Assembly: GCF_041538065.1 (NCBI RefSeq)
Contig: NZ_JBGORW010000001.1
Span: 248,001 to 312,000 of the forward strand
Length of the DNA stretch: 64,000 bases
Source: Leptotrichia hongkongensis
Lineage (GTDB): Bacteria; Fusobacteriota; Fusobacteriia; Fusobacteriales; Leptotrichiaceae
Reading direction: 5' to 3'
The notes under the pieces were generated by a model that was given only the letters and a program-made list of their open reading frames with translations, did no database searches and was not told the origin of the DNA. A program made the position numbers and the translations under genes. Position 1 is the first letter of the stretch. Each line of letters begins with the position of its first letter. Below are positions 1 through 8,489 of the stretch, piece by piece.

Positions 1-84
1 TTTGTGAAAAATAATTTTCTGTATTTGCTGATAATATTTGCGATTGTGGTTTCTAATTTTTTCTTTAATTATAGAATATTTTGA
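1..84 (+). CDS. C-terminal end of a membrane protein (partial)
   Basis: The window opens inside a reading frame that ends at TGA 82-84. The 27 visible residues are strongly hydrophobic (a run like YLLIIFAIVV) and end in an aromatic/basic tail, which looks like a last membrane segment. A hairpin that could be a terminator follows at 98-121. The start lies outside the window, so family and function cannot be assigned. Such a short open stretch could be chance. Confidence 0.4.
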   Translation, partial: FVKNNFLYLLIIFAIVVSNFFFNYRIF

Positions 85-97
85 TAAAGCAAAGTTT

Positions 98-121
98 GGA
101 GTTTCTGTTTAAGGAAACTCC
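98..121 (+). terminator. hairpin after the first partial frame
   Basis: GGAGTTTC (98-105) pairs perfectly with GAAACTCC (114-121) across an 8-nt loop. No strong T-run follows on either strand, so this is either a weak terminator or another structured element between convergent genes. Confidence 0.35.
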
Positions 122-220
122 TGTTAAGATTTAAATTGTATTTTATTTATTTGATAGTTATGATACCGTTATTAAAAATTTTCTGTGAAAACTTAAAAAT
201 ACTGATAATAGTGCAGAAAA

Positions 221-1105
221 TTATACACTTTCTTTTTTGCTTTGGTTCTCTTGTTTTTTTCTCCAATTTCTAATAGCTAATCCCACTATTAAATAAAGAA
301 TTGTCGGAATTATACCTACTGAAAGTGAAAAAAGAAACGCCTGATTTTTTTCTACAGATACAATTCCTAAAAGAAGCAGCGGATTTATCACTGCATCTTC
401 CATAGTATGCATAATAACTAATGGCCACATAGATTTAGTAACTCTAAAAATTTCCGTATACATCACCGTCCAACATGTTACTACTATTGTTCCAATAAGG
501 AAAAAAGTCAATCTTCCAACCGGTAAAGTGTTTTGTATTTCACTTTCGGACAAAAATATCATAATATAAGGCAAGTGCCAAATCCACCAGATAAATCCGA
601 TAAGTAAGTACAATTTCAAATCAGATAATTTTAATTTTAATAATTGATTTGTAAGATAAGCTCTCCAAACTGATTCTTCAAATATGTTTTTTATAAATTG
701 AATGGCAATTTGTGCAGATAAAATCCCAATATAGGCTGCAATTCCAATACTTACATTGGAAAATTTGACACCTTTCGTTATTAATCCCGTTAATATAACA
801 ATTAAAGTAACAGTAGGATATATCAAAAAGCCAATCAAATATAACTTTTTATTATTTTTAAAATTAATAGAAAATGCTGAATTTTTCCACCCGTCTTCTC
901 CAAAGGTACGAAGAAGAATTGTACAAATTAATGGAGATACTAACCAGATAAGCATTCCAAAAGGTTCTTTCCCTGCCATTGTTCCAACATTTTCATAATG
1001 GGCTTGACCGAACAATTTATCAACAAGATATCCTATCCAACCACAAGCAGTACTAAAAATCGTAAAAATAATTATGTTTCGTTTAACCCTATTTGTATCA
1101 TTCAT
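221..1105 (-). CDS. CPBP (CAAX-like) intramembrane metalloprotease
   Basis: 294 aa polytopic membrane protein with about eight hydrophobic segments. Diagnostic CPBP motifs are visible: EESVWR (EExxxR) near residue 146, a WWIWH element near 172, and HTMED near 234. Together these form the presumed metal-binding active site inside the membrane. Known members process prenylated proteins or act in bacteriocin immunity and peptide maturation; the substrate here is unknown. The gene lies 18 bp downstream of a padR-type regulator in the same direction, so the two are probably co-transcribed and the protease is likely under PadR control. The family call is firm; the role is open. Confidence 0.85.
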   Translation of the reverse strand: MNDTNRVKRNIIIFTIFSTACGWIGYLVDKLFGQAHYENVGTMAGKEPFGMLIWLVSPLICTILLRTFGEDGWKNSAFSINFKNNKKLYLIGFLIYPTVTLIVILTGLITKGVKFSNVSIGIAAYIGILSAQIAIQFIKNIFEESVWRAYLTNQLLKLKLSDLKLYLLIGFIWWIWHLPYIMIFLSESEIQNTLPVGRLTFFLIGTIVVTCWTVMYTEIFRVTKSMWPLVIMHTMEDAVINPLLLLGIVSVEKNQAFLFSLSVGIIPTILYLIVGLAIRNWRKKQENQSKKESV

Positions 1106-1123
1106 CTTATCTCACCTTTCTTT

Positions 1124-1729
1124 CTATATTCTTTTCTTCAATTTTTTAAACCATTCTATGTTAAAAGCAGTAATATCAATTCCATAATCTAAAGTAGCCA
1201 CTGTAAATTTACTGATTTCTTTAATGTTTTCAGATATATCATTTCCTTTATTTAGATTTCTAATTCTCTCCTGATATTCTGTATCTATAAGTAAATAGTT
1301 TTTAAGTGCTGCTCTTTCATCTTCGATATGTATTGATTCCCTTAATTTTTTTAGTGCCGTATATTCCTCCTCTAAAGAATGAATGATTTTATCAATCAGA
1401 TTTTTTTGTTCATTTTCTGAAATATATCCCATAAAAAGAAGTTTTCCAATATCTAAATTTTTTGTCTTTGAGATATCAATAGGAACCTTTATCCATTCTA
1501 TCAATGTTTTTTGTCCAATATCAGTTATTGCGTATCTTTTTTTATTTACTCCTTTTTCAACAAGCTCTTCAAAAGTAACCATTTCCAACATAAGCAATTT
1601 TTTGAGAGCTGCCTGAATGCTCCCGAGGCTATCGCTGCACATAGATTTAAAATTATTCCTGATAACATTTCGAAGCTCATATGCGGTCATTCTATGTAAC
1701 ATTAAAATTCCTAAAATTATTTTATCCAT
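1124..1729 (-). CDS. PadR-family transcriptional regulator
   Basis: 201 aa. The first 75 or so residues form a PadR winged helix (ILGILMLHRMTAYELR, then a recognition region and a wing ending near KKRYAITDIGQ). The C-terminal half is a helical dimerisation region of the Vir_act_alpha type. It is preceded by a very good ribosome site (AAGGAGG) before ATG 1729. PadR proteins repress promoters until a small ligand or stress releases them, and often regulate themselves. The palindrome ATACCT-TTT-AGGTAT sits in the presumed promoter just upstream, as expected for autoregulation. The likely target is this gene plus the CPBP protease downstream. Confidence 0.88.
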   Translation of the reverse strand: MDKIILGILMLHRMTAYELRNVIRNNFKSMCSDSLGSIQAALKKLLMLEMVTFEELVEKGVNKKRYAITDIGQKTLIEWIKVPIDISKTKNLDIGKLLFMGYISENEQKNLIDKIIHSLEEEYTALKKLRESIHIEDERAALKNYLLIDTEYQERIRNLNKGNDISENIKEISKFTVATLDYGIDITAFNIEWFKKLKKRI

Positions 1730-1749
1730 AATATACCTCCTTATCTATA

Positions 1750-1782
1750 TCTTATAGTAACATACCTTTTAGGTATTGTAAA
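1750..1782 (-). promoter_or_regulatory. padR promoter with palindromic operator
   Basis: On the minus strand TTTACA (1782-1777) and TACTAT are 17 bp apart. The spacer holds the perfect inverted repeat ATACCT-TTT-AGGTAT (1762-1776). A repressor bound there would block polymerase. The position, symmetry and adjacent PadR gene suggest an autoregulatory operator; binding itself is inferred. Confidence 0.55.
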
Positions 1783-1903
1783 GAATTTATTTTATAATTT
1801 TCAGTATTTCATTTTTTCCATTTTTATCATTTTATCTTCATTATTATTAAAGTACAAAGTAATTTTCCAAATTTATTGCTCCTAAGAAAATAATAATAGA
1901 ATT

Positions 1904-1930
1904 AAAAAAGACAACCTTTAGGCTGTCTTT
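1904..1930 (-). terminator. intrinsic terminator of the trmD-side operon
   Basis: On the minus strand AAAGACA and TGTCTTT close a stem extended inward by CCT/AGG, and the 3' arm runs into a T6 tract. It lies about 30 bp past the stop of the carbonic anhydrase-like gene and ends the long minus-strand cluster. Confidence 0.85.
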
Positions 1931-1962
1931 AAACAATGACACTTTACGATTTTTTAAATATT

Positions 1963-2478
1963 CTATTTTTTCAAAGTTTTAGCAAACAATTTTCCATTTT
2001 TTACATAATGGTCAGCATTTTTTTGAATATGTTCTATTTCTTCGTCAGTTAATTTTCTCACTATTTTAGCAGGACTTCCTAAAATAAGAACACCTTTTTC
2101 ATAAGGAATTTTATGAGTAACTAAAGAACCTGCACCTATAAGACAGTTAGGAGCGATTTTTGTTCCGTTTAAAACAGTGCTTCCCATTCCTACTATCACA
2201 TTATCTCCTATTTCACAGCTATGAAGTATCACATTATGACTTACAGTAACATTTTCTCCTACAATACAGGGAAGTCCAAAATCAGTATGCAATGTCGAAT
2301 TATCCTGAACATTGCTATTTTTCCCTATAGTTATTTTCTCCACATCTCCTCTTAGTACCGCACCAAACCATATATTTACCCCGTCATTCAGTTCAACATT
2401 TCCTATAACATCAGCACTTTCAGCAATAAACACTTCTCCCAATATTTTAGGTTTTATCCCGTCCAATTCATAAATCAT
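1963..2478 (-). CDS. gamma-carbonic anhydrase-family hexapeptide protein
   Basis: About 171 aa left-handed beta-helix protein. Hexapeptide repeats are evident (for example IGNVELNDGVNIWFGAVLRG, then IGKNSNVQDNSTLH). The metal-site histidines of the gamma-CA/YrdA/PaaY group are present in LHTD and SHNVILHSC. Members bind zinc or iron as trimers; many are catalytically weak or have unclear roles. I chose ATG 2478, 10 nt after AGGAG. A GTG at 2487 would sit almost on the ribosome site. It is the last gene of the cluster, 17 bp after trmD, and is followed by a terminator. Confidence 0.85.
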   Translation of the reverse strand: MIYELDGIKPKILGEVFIAESADVIGNVELNDGVNIWFGAVLRGDVEKITIGKNSNVQDNSTLHTDFGLPCIVGENVTVSHNVILHSCEIGDNVIVGMGSTVLNGTKIAPNCLIGAGSLVTHKIPYEKGVLILGSPAKIVRKLTDEEIEHIQKNADHYVKNGKLFAKTLKK

Positions 2479-2495
2479 CTGATACACTCTCCTAA

Positions 2496-3266
2496 CTACA
2501 TATCTTTCTTTTTTAAGTACTTCTTATAAACCTTCTTAAATTCCAAATCTTCATCAATATTTTCTAACTTTTTTTCAAACAAATCCATTCTATTCTTCAT
2601 AGTTTTCTCAATTGAGTGAAACTGCCTATATTCATCAATTTTAGCGTGATTGCCACTTCGTAATACTTCTGGAACAGTATAGCCATCAATTTCTACAGGT
2701 CTTGTATATTGGGGGAATCCAAGTAGTCCGTTGTAAAATGAATCTGTTTCAAAAGATTCTTTTTTTATTACACCTTCCTTTATACGAATAACAGAGTCCA
2801 TAATTACAAGGGAAGGCAAGTCGCCACTGCTTAGGACATAATCTCCAATGGAAATTTCTTCATCTACAAATTTATCAATTACTCTTTGGTCAAGACCTTC
2901 GTAACGTCCTGAAATAAGTACAATTTCATCTTTTTCTGAAAGTTCAGTAACTTTTTTGTGAGTCAGTTGTTTTCCTTGTGGGGATAAAAAGATTACATAA
3001 GGCTTTTTTGAATTTTCATTATTTTCGTTATTGTAAAACTCGTAGTTTTCGTAAAAGAAGTTCCAGTAGGCTTCTGGTTTTAAAACCATTCCAGCGCCAC
3101 CACCAAAAGGGATGTCATCCATCTGGCTGTGTTTATTTCTAGCATAGTCCCTTATGTTTATAATATTAAAATCGATAATATCTTTTTCTGTTGCTCTTTT
3201 TAGTATCGTTTGGGATAAATATTGTTCAAATAATTCAGGAAATAGTGTGAGTACGTTAAATTTCAT
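2496..3266 (-). CDS. trmD: tRNA (guanine37-N1)-methyltransferase TrmD
   Basis: 256 aa, normal length. TrmD transfers methyl from S-adenosylmethionine to N1 of G37 in tRNAs reading CNN codons, which prevents +1 frameshifting. The N-terminal FNVLTLFPELF, the central SGRYEGLDQRV and the knot segment IGDYVLSSGDLPSLVIMDS are all present. The family usually reads SGGE where this protein reads SSGD, a conservative change. A ribosome site AAGAGGT precedes ATG 3266. It sits 33 bp after rimM, the classic rimM-trmD pairing of ribosome and tRNA maturation functions. Confidence 0.96.
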   Translation of the reverse strand: MKFNVLTLFPELFEQYLSQTILKRATEKDIIDFNIINIRDYARNKHSQMDDIPFGGGAGMVLKPEAYWNFFYENYEFYNNENNENSKKPYVIFLSPQGKQLTHKKVTELSEKDEIVLISGRYEGLDQRVIDKFVDEEISIGDYVLSSGDLPSLVIMDSVIRIKEGVIKKESFETDSFYNGLLGFPQYTRPVEIDGYTVPEVLRSGNHAKIDEYRQFHSIEKTMKNRMDLFEKKLENIDEDLEFKKVYKKYLKKKDM

Positions 3267-3299
3267 TAATTTTACCTCTTGTTTATTTTCAAATTATAT

Positions 3300-3809
3300 C
3301 TATTCTCTCATTCCGTCAATCAGGCTTACTTCGATTCTGTTATTTGGAAAGTCTATTTTTGTTACAAATTCATCAATTAATGGAACCATAATTTCTTTTT
3401 TTGTATTAATATCTTCTATAATTAAGATGTTATGTGCTGCAGTTTCCATTACATCAATAATTTCTCCAATTTTTTCATTTTCAGAAAATACTTCTATTCC
3501 AAATAAGTCTTTTACATAAAAATCATCTTCATTTCTTTCAGGGAGCAAATCACGGCGTATTTTGACCTTATAGCCATTCAGCTCTTTTGCAGCATCGATA
3601 TTTTCAATTCCTTCAAAGTCTAAAATTGCTTTTTTGTCATTTAGCCTTTTTACGTTTTTTACGACAAGTAATTTCTTTTTGTCATTTTTTTCAAGAAGAA
3701 CACGCTCATTTTCGATAAGTTCGATATTTTCAAAAATTGAGGTAATTTTAACGCTTCCACGTAAATGATGTGTTCCGACAATTGTTCCTATATTTACTAA
3801 GTTCTCCAT
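3300..3809 (-). CDS. rimM: ribosome maturation factor RimM
   Basis: 169 aa. RimM helps assemble the 30S subunit head by binding ribosomal protein S19. The N-terminal barrel starts with VNIGTIVGTHHLRGSVKI, the usual family opening. The C-terminal PRC-type barrel contains DDFYVKDLFGIEVF and ends with a VPLIDEFV stretch. It lies directly upstream of trmD, as in most bacteria, which supports the call. The same transcript probably also covers the upstream DhaM-like and SPOUT genes, since gaps are only 34-36 bp. Confidence 0.94.
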   Translation of the reverse strand: MENLVNIGTIVGTHHLRGSVKITSIFENIELIENERVLLEKNDKKKLLVVKNVKRLNDKKAILDFEGIENIDAAKELNGYKVKIRRDLLPERNEDDFYVKDLFGIEVFSENEKIGEIIDVMETAAHNILIIEDINTKKEIMVPLIDEFVTKIDFPNNRIEVSLIDGMRE

Positions 3810-3843
3810 TATTTATTATTGCTTCTCTCTTTCTTGAATTTTT

Positions 3844-4263
3844 TTAAATTTCTTTTTTTAATTTTGTAAATTTTCTGCTATCCTCAGCAATTATTTTTAA
3901 GTCAGCTAAGCTAATTCCATCAAAGTTAGCTGCAACTGCTGAAATTATTCCTTCCACTAATGGGGCATCTGCAATTTTTGCTTCAACTTGCCCTTCCAGC
4001 TCTTTTATTGCCTTAGCTGCATTAAATACAGAACTTCCCATATCTACGAAAACAAGTACTCCAGCACCGCTGTCAGCACGGATTATTGCTTCCTTGACAT
4101 TTTCGACATTTGTTCCGTAAACTTCTCTGCTTGCATTTCCACCATTTTCCAATGCAAAGTTTTCCTGCTTAAATACTTTTACAAAATTAATAATTTCCTG
4201 TGCAAGCGTGTTACTGTGGCTAACTACCACGATTCCTACTAAGTTATGATTATTTTCTTTCAT
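3844..4263 (-). CDS. DhaM-like PTS-EIIA(man) domain phosphocarrier
   Basis: 139 aa single-domain protein of the mannose-EIIA fold. GIVVVSHSNTLAQEI contains the phosphorylatable histidine near residue 16. VLVFVDMGSSVFNA and ADAPLVEGIISAV match DhaM, the subunit that passes phosphate from HPr to the DhaK/DhaL dihydroxyacetone kinase. No dhaK, dhaL or sugar permease gene is nearby; the gene is embedded among RNA-modification genes. It may serve a kinase encoded elsewhere or act as a regulatory phosphocarrier. The domain call is firm; the substrate pathway is inferred from the family. Confidence 0.8.
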   Translation of the reverse strand: MKENNHNLVGIVVVSHSNTLAQEIINFVKVFKQENFALENGGNASREVYGTNVENVKEAIIRADSGAGVLVFVDMGSSVFNAAKAIKELEGQVEAKIADAPLVEGIISAVAANFDGISLADLKIIAEDSRKFTKLKKEI

Positions 4264-4299
4264 TTTTTATTTATGTCCTTTCATATTATGGTTATATTT

Positions 4300-4863
4300 T
4301 TAGTTTTCCCCAAGTAATCTGTCTAAAATTATTGAAACAGCACTTCTGACACACAAATGATTATATCTGGTATTCCCACGGATTGGCTCCAGAATTTTAT
4401 AGGATAAATCCATGATTTCATTTGTAAGGCCCCATCCTGTTCCAAATAAAATTAAATATGGAGTATCATCTTCAATGATTTCCTTTCCTAAATCAGCATA
4501 TCCAACAGTATTTGGGAAAATTTTTGCTGAAGTTGTAATAATTTTTGGTTTTTTTCCTTCAATTTTTTCAATTGTTTCTATAGCACTTTGGACAGAATCT
4601 TCAAGTTCTGTATTTTCAAAGGCTTCATTTCTATTTTTGTTAAATTCTATCCCATTTCCTTCAGTCCAGTAGCCAATAATTCTGCCAGTCAGCTCTTTCT
4701 GGGCATCAACTGGAGTTATAATGAAATATTTTTTAATATCGTAAGTTCTGCAAGTCCTAGAAATATCGTGTATATCAAAGTTTGTGACAGAAGTTGCCAC
4801 AATATCGTTATTTCTGTTATAAACAGGGTAGTGGACAAGCCCCACATATATGTTATCTCTCAT
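4300..4863 (-). CDS. SPOUT-fold RNA methyltransferase (RNA_Me_trans family)
   Basis: 187 aa. The opening NIYVGLVHYPVYNRNN, the central DLGKEIIEDDTPYLILFGTGWGL segment and the C-terminal YNHLCVRSAVSIILDRLLG match a small family of trmD-linked SAM-dependent SPOUT proteins found in Thermotoga, fusobacteria and relatives. The FGTGWGL loop probably forms part of the trefoil-knot cofactor site. The RNA target is not established. Co-transcription with rimM and trmD suggests rRNA or tRNA modification. The family assignment is from memory of the motifs, not a search. Confidence 0.8.
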   Translation of the reverse strand: MRDNIYVGLVHYPVYNRNNDIVATSVTNFDIHDISRTCRTYDIKKYFIITPVDAQKELTGRIIGYWTEGNGIEFNKNRNEAFENTELEDSVQSAIETIEKIEGKKPKIITTSAKIFPNTVGYADLGKEIIEDDTPYLILFGTGWGLTNEIMDLSYKILEPIRGNTRYNHLCVRSAVSIILDRLLGEN

Positions 4864-4884
4864 TTTGATATTCCTTTCAGTTTT

Positions 4885-5970
4885 TTATTTATTTCGTCTC
4901 TGCCTGTAGCCACGTATCTGTTCATTTTGCTCCTTATAAGCTAAAGCCATAATAAATAGCAGTACAGTTTGTACCCAAAAAATTGCAAAATCGGTAAAAT
5001 TGTGTACTACAATTCCAGCAATTAGAGCAATTTTTAATACATTATTTCTGTCATTTCTCAAAATATCATACAAGTAGCGTAAAAATACAGCAAATAATGC
5101 TATTGTTCCAATTAGTCCGTAACTTAAAAGCAGTTCTACAAGAGCGTTATGTGAATGTGGATACACATAATTGGTAAATTTGTAGTAAAAAAAGTTTCCG
5201 TGTCCATACAGGATATTGGTTTTTTTAAAAATTCTAAACGCCATATCAATAATTTCAACTCTTAGCCAGAAATATTCTATTAACGTACTTTCACGCAAGA
5301 ATGGGAAAACGCCTGAAACTACTCCCAAAATATATGATAAAAGAATTAAAATACATCCAGCGAAATATCTTCTTCGTAAAAAGTAGAAAAATAATGTAAA
5401 TATTCCTAAAACAACTGCAATCAACGAAGATCTTGAACCAGTAAGCAGTATTGTCAGAATATTCATTAAAAATACAGCAAAATTAATTTTTGATTTTTTT
5501 TCAAAAGTAAAATATAAATTTATAATTGCCGACATCATCATAATGCTTCCTAAATAATTCGGATTAAAGTACGCAAAGTATCCAATTCTGTTATGTGTGA
5601 ATAAAAATTCTCCTAACCCAACTAAAAGTGAAATTCCTGAAAATTTTGCCATCCATTCCAAATTATTTTTTTTGAATTCCACATCAACAATTAACGTATA
5701 ATAACGCCCAACTACAATACATAAAAATATGGGAATTGCCATTAGACCTAAAATATTTTTATAAAAGGCGGAAGTTATAAGTGAAAATCCCAAAACAATT
5801 CCCACGATAATGAGCGACTTGTCCTTAAATATTTTTTTATATTCTCCAGTTATAAATATATTTATTAATATTAGAATGCTAAATAAGATAACTAAAGCAT
5901 AATGTATAAAAATTGAAGCACCTAAAAGTAAATATAATTTTTCCAGATACTTCTGATTTTTTGTATCCAA
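4885..5970 (-). CDS. O-antigen ligase / polymerase family membrane protein
   Basis: 361 aa with about ten hydrophobic segments. The Wzy_C signature is visible: LTGSRSSLIAVVLGIF near residues 175-190, and the large periplasmic loop ending in YPHSHNALVELLLSYGLIG near 285-303, where the HxHN motif is typical. Such enzymes transfer or polymerise lipid-linked glycans at the outer face of the inner membrane, for example onto lipid A-core. No glycosyltransferase cluster surrounds it, so ligase versus polymerase cannot be decided. It lies upstream of the SPOUT gene in the same transcription unit. Confidence 0.8.
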   Translation of the reverse strand: MDTKNQKYLEKLYLLLGASIFIHYALVILFSILILINIFITGEYKKIFKDKSLIIVGIVLGFSLITSAFYKNILGLMAIPIFLCIVVGRYYTLIVDVEFKKNNLEWMAKFSGISLLVGLGEFLFTHNRIGYFAYFNPNYLGSIMMMSAIINLYFTFEKKSKINFAVFLMNILTILLTGSRSSLIAVVLGIFTLFFYFLRRRYFAGCILILLSYILGVVSGVFPFLRESTLIEYFWLRVEIIDMAFRIFKKTNILYGHGNFFYYKFTNYVYPHSHNALVELLLSYGLIGTIALFAVFLRYLYDILRNDRNNVLKIALIAGIVVHNFTDFAIFWVQTVLLFIMALAYKEQNEQIRGYRQRRNK

Positions 5971-6022
5971 GTTTCCTCCTTATAATTATAATAACATAGT
6001 AAAACTAAATTTTAAATTTTTT

Positions 6023-8281
6023 TTATAAGACTCCCTGCTCAAAGGCATAAGGAGTATATTTACCACTTTTTGTATCAATGCTTTTAATAATTTTTTTCAC
6101 TTCTGTTGCTATTTCAAATGTGAAATCTAGCCTCAATTCATCTAAATTCAGTTCATAAATATCATCCAGCCTTGGTATCAGATTCATTGGCTTGTCTAGA
6201 TAGAGTTCAATGTTATCAAGTTCATTTTTTACAATTTTGTACTTGTCATAAAATTCGCCTTCCAGCTCCTTGTATTCCTTATCAAAAATTTTATGTTCGA
6301 TATACATTCCTTTTAAGTAACCGTAAATCACAAGCCCTTTTTTCAGTTTGTCAGATTTTATGTTTTTTAATTGTCGATAACTTAATTCTGGCGATAAAAA
6401 TACTGTTTCAAGATTATTGAAAGTAGAAAACATCTCAATTGTATGATTATTGAAAACATTTAAGTTCCAGTCCAGCGTTTGTCCTTTTACTCCAGTTTTT
6501 TCTCCCATAATTGCCTGATAAAGATTGGAAACTAGGTTTGTACCTGTTTTTATTTTATCTGTTTTTGACAAATTCTTTTCCTTTGCAACATCAAACTGTT
6601 TTCGGTAAATTTTTGTTATTCCCATTTCACGGCAGGCGTTTTCCTGCTCATCATTTGTAACAAGTGCTGAAATAATAGGTTTTTTACTATCTTTAGATTT
6701 TTCATTTTCCAGATTAATCGTTTCAAAATTATATTTTTTTCGCTCGATAGCAGTTCTTTTATAAGAGTCAAGCAATTTTTCCAAAAGTTCTGAAACACAT
6801 TCTCTTTTGAGATTTTTTAGTTCACTAAAAGGAATGAACGAAGTTCCATCATAATCAATCTGAATTTTACCAAGTTCAAAAGTCGTATCTCCAAGTTCGC
6901 CAATTTTCTCTGCAATTTGTTCTTTCGTAATCAATTTTTTTGCATCTTGCTCAATAAGATTCCCTTTTTTTGTCACAGAAATTATTTCATTTTTTAAATT
7001 TTCAATTTCCAGCGTAAGTTCGATTTCTTGACCTTTTTTTGCAAGTAATGTTGCATTAACAGCGGCATACCTTTTAGAAACTTTTATATTATGGATAATT
7101 CTGTCGTTAATTTCTTTAGAATAATTTTTGTAAATATATTTTGTTCCTTTTGGTAATTTTCCGATTGAAACAATGTCAAATCTACTAGCTTTTTGAACTT
7201 TTTCTTTTTCATTGTGACTATTTTGCTTTTTGCTTTTCTTTTCAGAATTTTCACTTTTTCCAGATTCGATAATTCGAATTTTATTTACATATTCTCCGCC
7301 AATCTGCTCAAAATTATCATCTACGAATTGAACACCATCTCCTAAAATAAGTTCATCGTCAATCTTAAAATTATTCGATTCACTAATTCTTGCTCCAAGA
7401 AAATATCCAAAATTTGAAGAATATTTAAAGTTCATAAGTTTGTTATCCAAATAAAAATATCCTTTTGAATATCCACGGTTAAACAACTTATAACTTTCCG
7501 TCGGACGTGGAGTGCCTTTTAAAATATTGTCATAGTAGCTTACGGTTTCGTAAACATATTCGCTTGATTTTTTTCGTCCTTCAACTTTTATCGCATCAAT
7601 TCCAATATTTTTTAGCATATTGATTTCCTTTTCCTGCAATAATTGATCATTAGGGCTTAAAAAATAAGCACTTTCTCCATTTTCGTCTGTAAACTTTTTA
7701 CGGCAGGAATAAGCACAAAGTCCACGGTTTCCGCTTCTTCCTCCAATAAAGCTGCTTATGTAGCAATTTCCAGAATAAGAAATACAAAGTGAACCTGATA
7801 CAAAGATTTCCAGCTCAATATCAGTTTTTTCACGAATACTTTTTATCTCTTCGAATGAAAGTTCTCTTGCAAGACAGACACGAGTAAGTCCTAATTCTTT
7901 TAATTTATTGGCTTCTACATGATTTGCCACAGTCATCTGCGTACTTCCATGAATTTTTAAATTTGGAAAATTTTCCTTCAAAAACTTAACAAATCCCAAA
8001 TCTTGTACAATGAACCCGTCAATTCCATGTTCATAGACTCTTTTAATATTGTTATACATGCTGTTAATTTCGCTATCCTTTAAAATTGTATTCAAAGTCA
8101 TAAGAGTCTTTACTCCACGTGAATGAGCATAGTCAATTCCGTTAAGCACTTCTTGTATAGCTAGATTTTCGTTATTTCTTCTTGCTCCAAATCCTTTTAG
8201 ACCAAAAAACACTTCATTAGCTCCAGCTTTTACAGCAGCAACCAGTTTTTCATAATTTCCAGCTGGTGCTAAAATATTCAT
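6023..8281 (-). CDS. peptidase U32 family protein with C-terminal extension
   Basis: About 752 aa from ATG 8281, where the family's usual opening NILAPAGNYEKLVAAVKAGA begins. An in-frame TTG at 8389 would add 36 untypical residues and lacks a clear ribosome site. The U32 signature EIFVSGSLCISYSGNCYISS is followed by the cysteine pair in GLCAYSC. A lysine-rich linker and a second domain (DUF3656-like) follow. Relatives include collagenase-like proteases and RlhA/TrhP-type enzymes that introduce hydroxyl groups into RNA, so an RNA-modifying role is as likely as proteolysis. It is followed within 53 bp by the O-antigen ligase-like gene. Confidence 0.85.
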   Translation of the reverse strand: MNILAPAGNYEKLVAAVKAGANEVFFGLKGFGARRNNENLAIQEVLNGIDYAHSRGVKTLMTLNTILKDSEINSMYNNIKRVYEHGIDGFIVQDLGFVKFLKENFPNLKIHGSTQMTVANHVEANKLKELGLTRVCLARELSFEEIKSIREKTDIELEIFVSGSLCISYSGNCYISSFIGGRSGNRGLCAYSCRKKFTDENGESAYFLSPNDQLLQEKEINMLKNIGIDAIKVEGRKKSSEYVYETVSYYDNILKGTPRPTESYKLFNRGYSKGYFYLDNKLMNFKYSSNFGYFLGARISESNNFKIDDELILGDGVQFVDDNFEQIGGEYVNKIRIIESGKSENSEKKSKKQNSHNEKEKVQKASRFDIVSIGKLPKGTKYIYKNYSKEINDRIIHNIKVSKRYAAVNATLLAKKGQEIELTLEIENLKNEIISVTKKGNLIEQDAKKLITKEQIAEKIGELGDTTFELGKIQIDYDGTSFIPFSELKNLKRECVSELLEKLLDSYKRTAIERKKYNFETINLENEKSKDSKKPIISALVTNDEQENACREMGITKIYRKQFDVAKEKNLSKTDKIKTGTNLVSNLYQAIMGEKTGVKGQTLDWNLNVFNNHTIEMFSTFNNLETVFLSPELSYRQLKNIKSDKLKKGLVIYGYLKGMYIEHKIFDKEYKELEGEFYDKYKIVKNELDNIELYLDKPMNLIPRLDDIYELNLDELRLDFTFEIATEVKKIIKSIDTKSGKYTPYAFEQGVL

Positions 8282-8442
8282 TTTTCTTTTTTTATCAAAA
8301 TCTATTACTTCTTCCAATTTAATTTTCTCTCCATTTTTTCTAAAAATTTTATCTCTTAATATTATAGCAAATTTGCTATTTTTTTCCAATTTATTTTTTA
8401 AATTTATCCAAAATAAATTCGCATATTTTTTTATTATTGAAT

Positions 8443-8476
8443 AAAAAAATTCGGTAAATATTAAAATACCGAATTT
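8443..8476 (-). terminator. terminator after metQ
   Basis: AAATTCGGTA (8447-8456) pairs perfectly with TACCGAATTT (8467-8476). On the minus strand the stem runs into seven T. It lies 14 bp beyond the metQ stop and separates the met operon from the U32 gene. Confidence 0.9.
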
Positions 8477-8489
8477 ATGTTAAATGATT

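Noticed and set aside
8282..8389. TTG start adding 36 residues to the U32 gene
   Set aside because: No ribosome site, untypical sequence; the family begins at the ATG at 8281.
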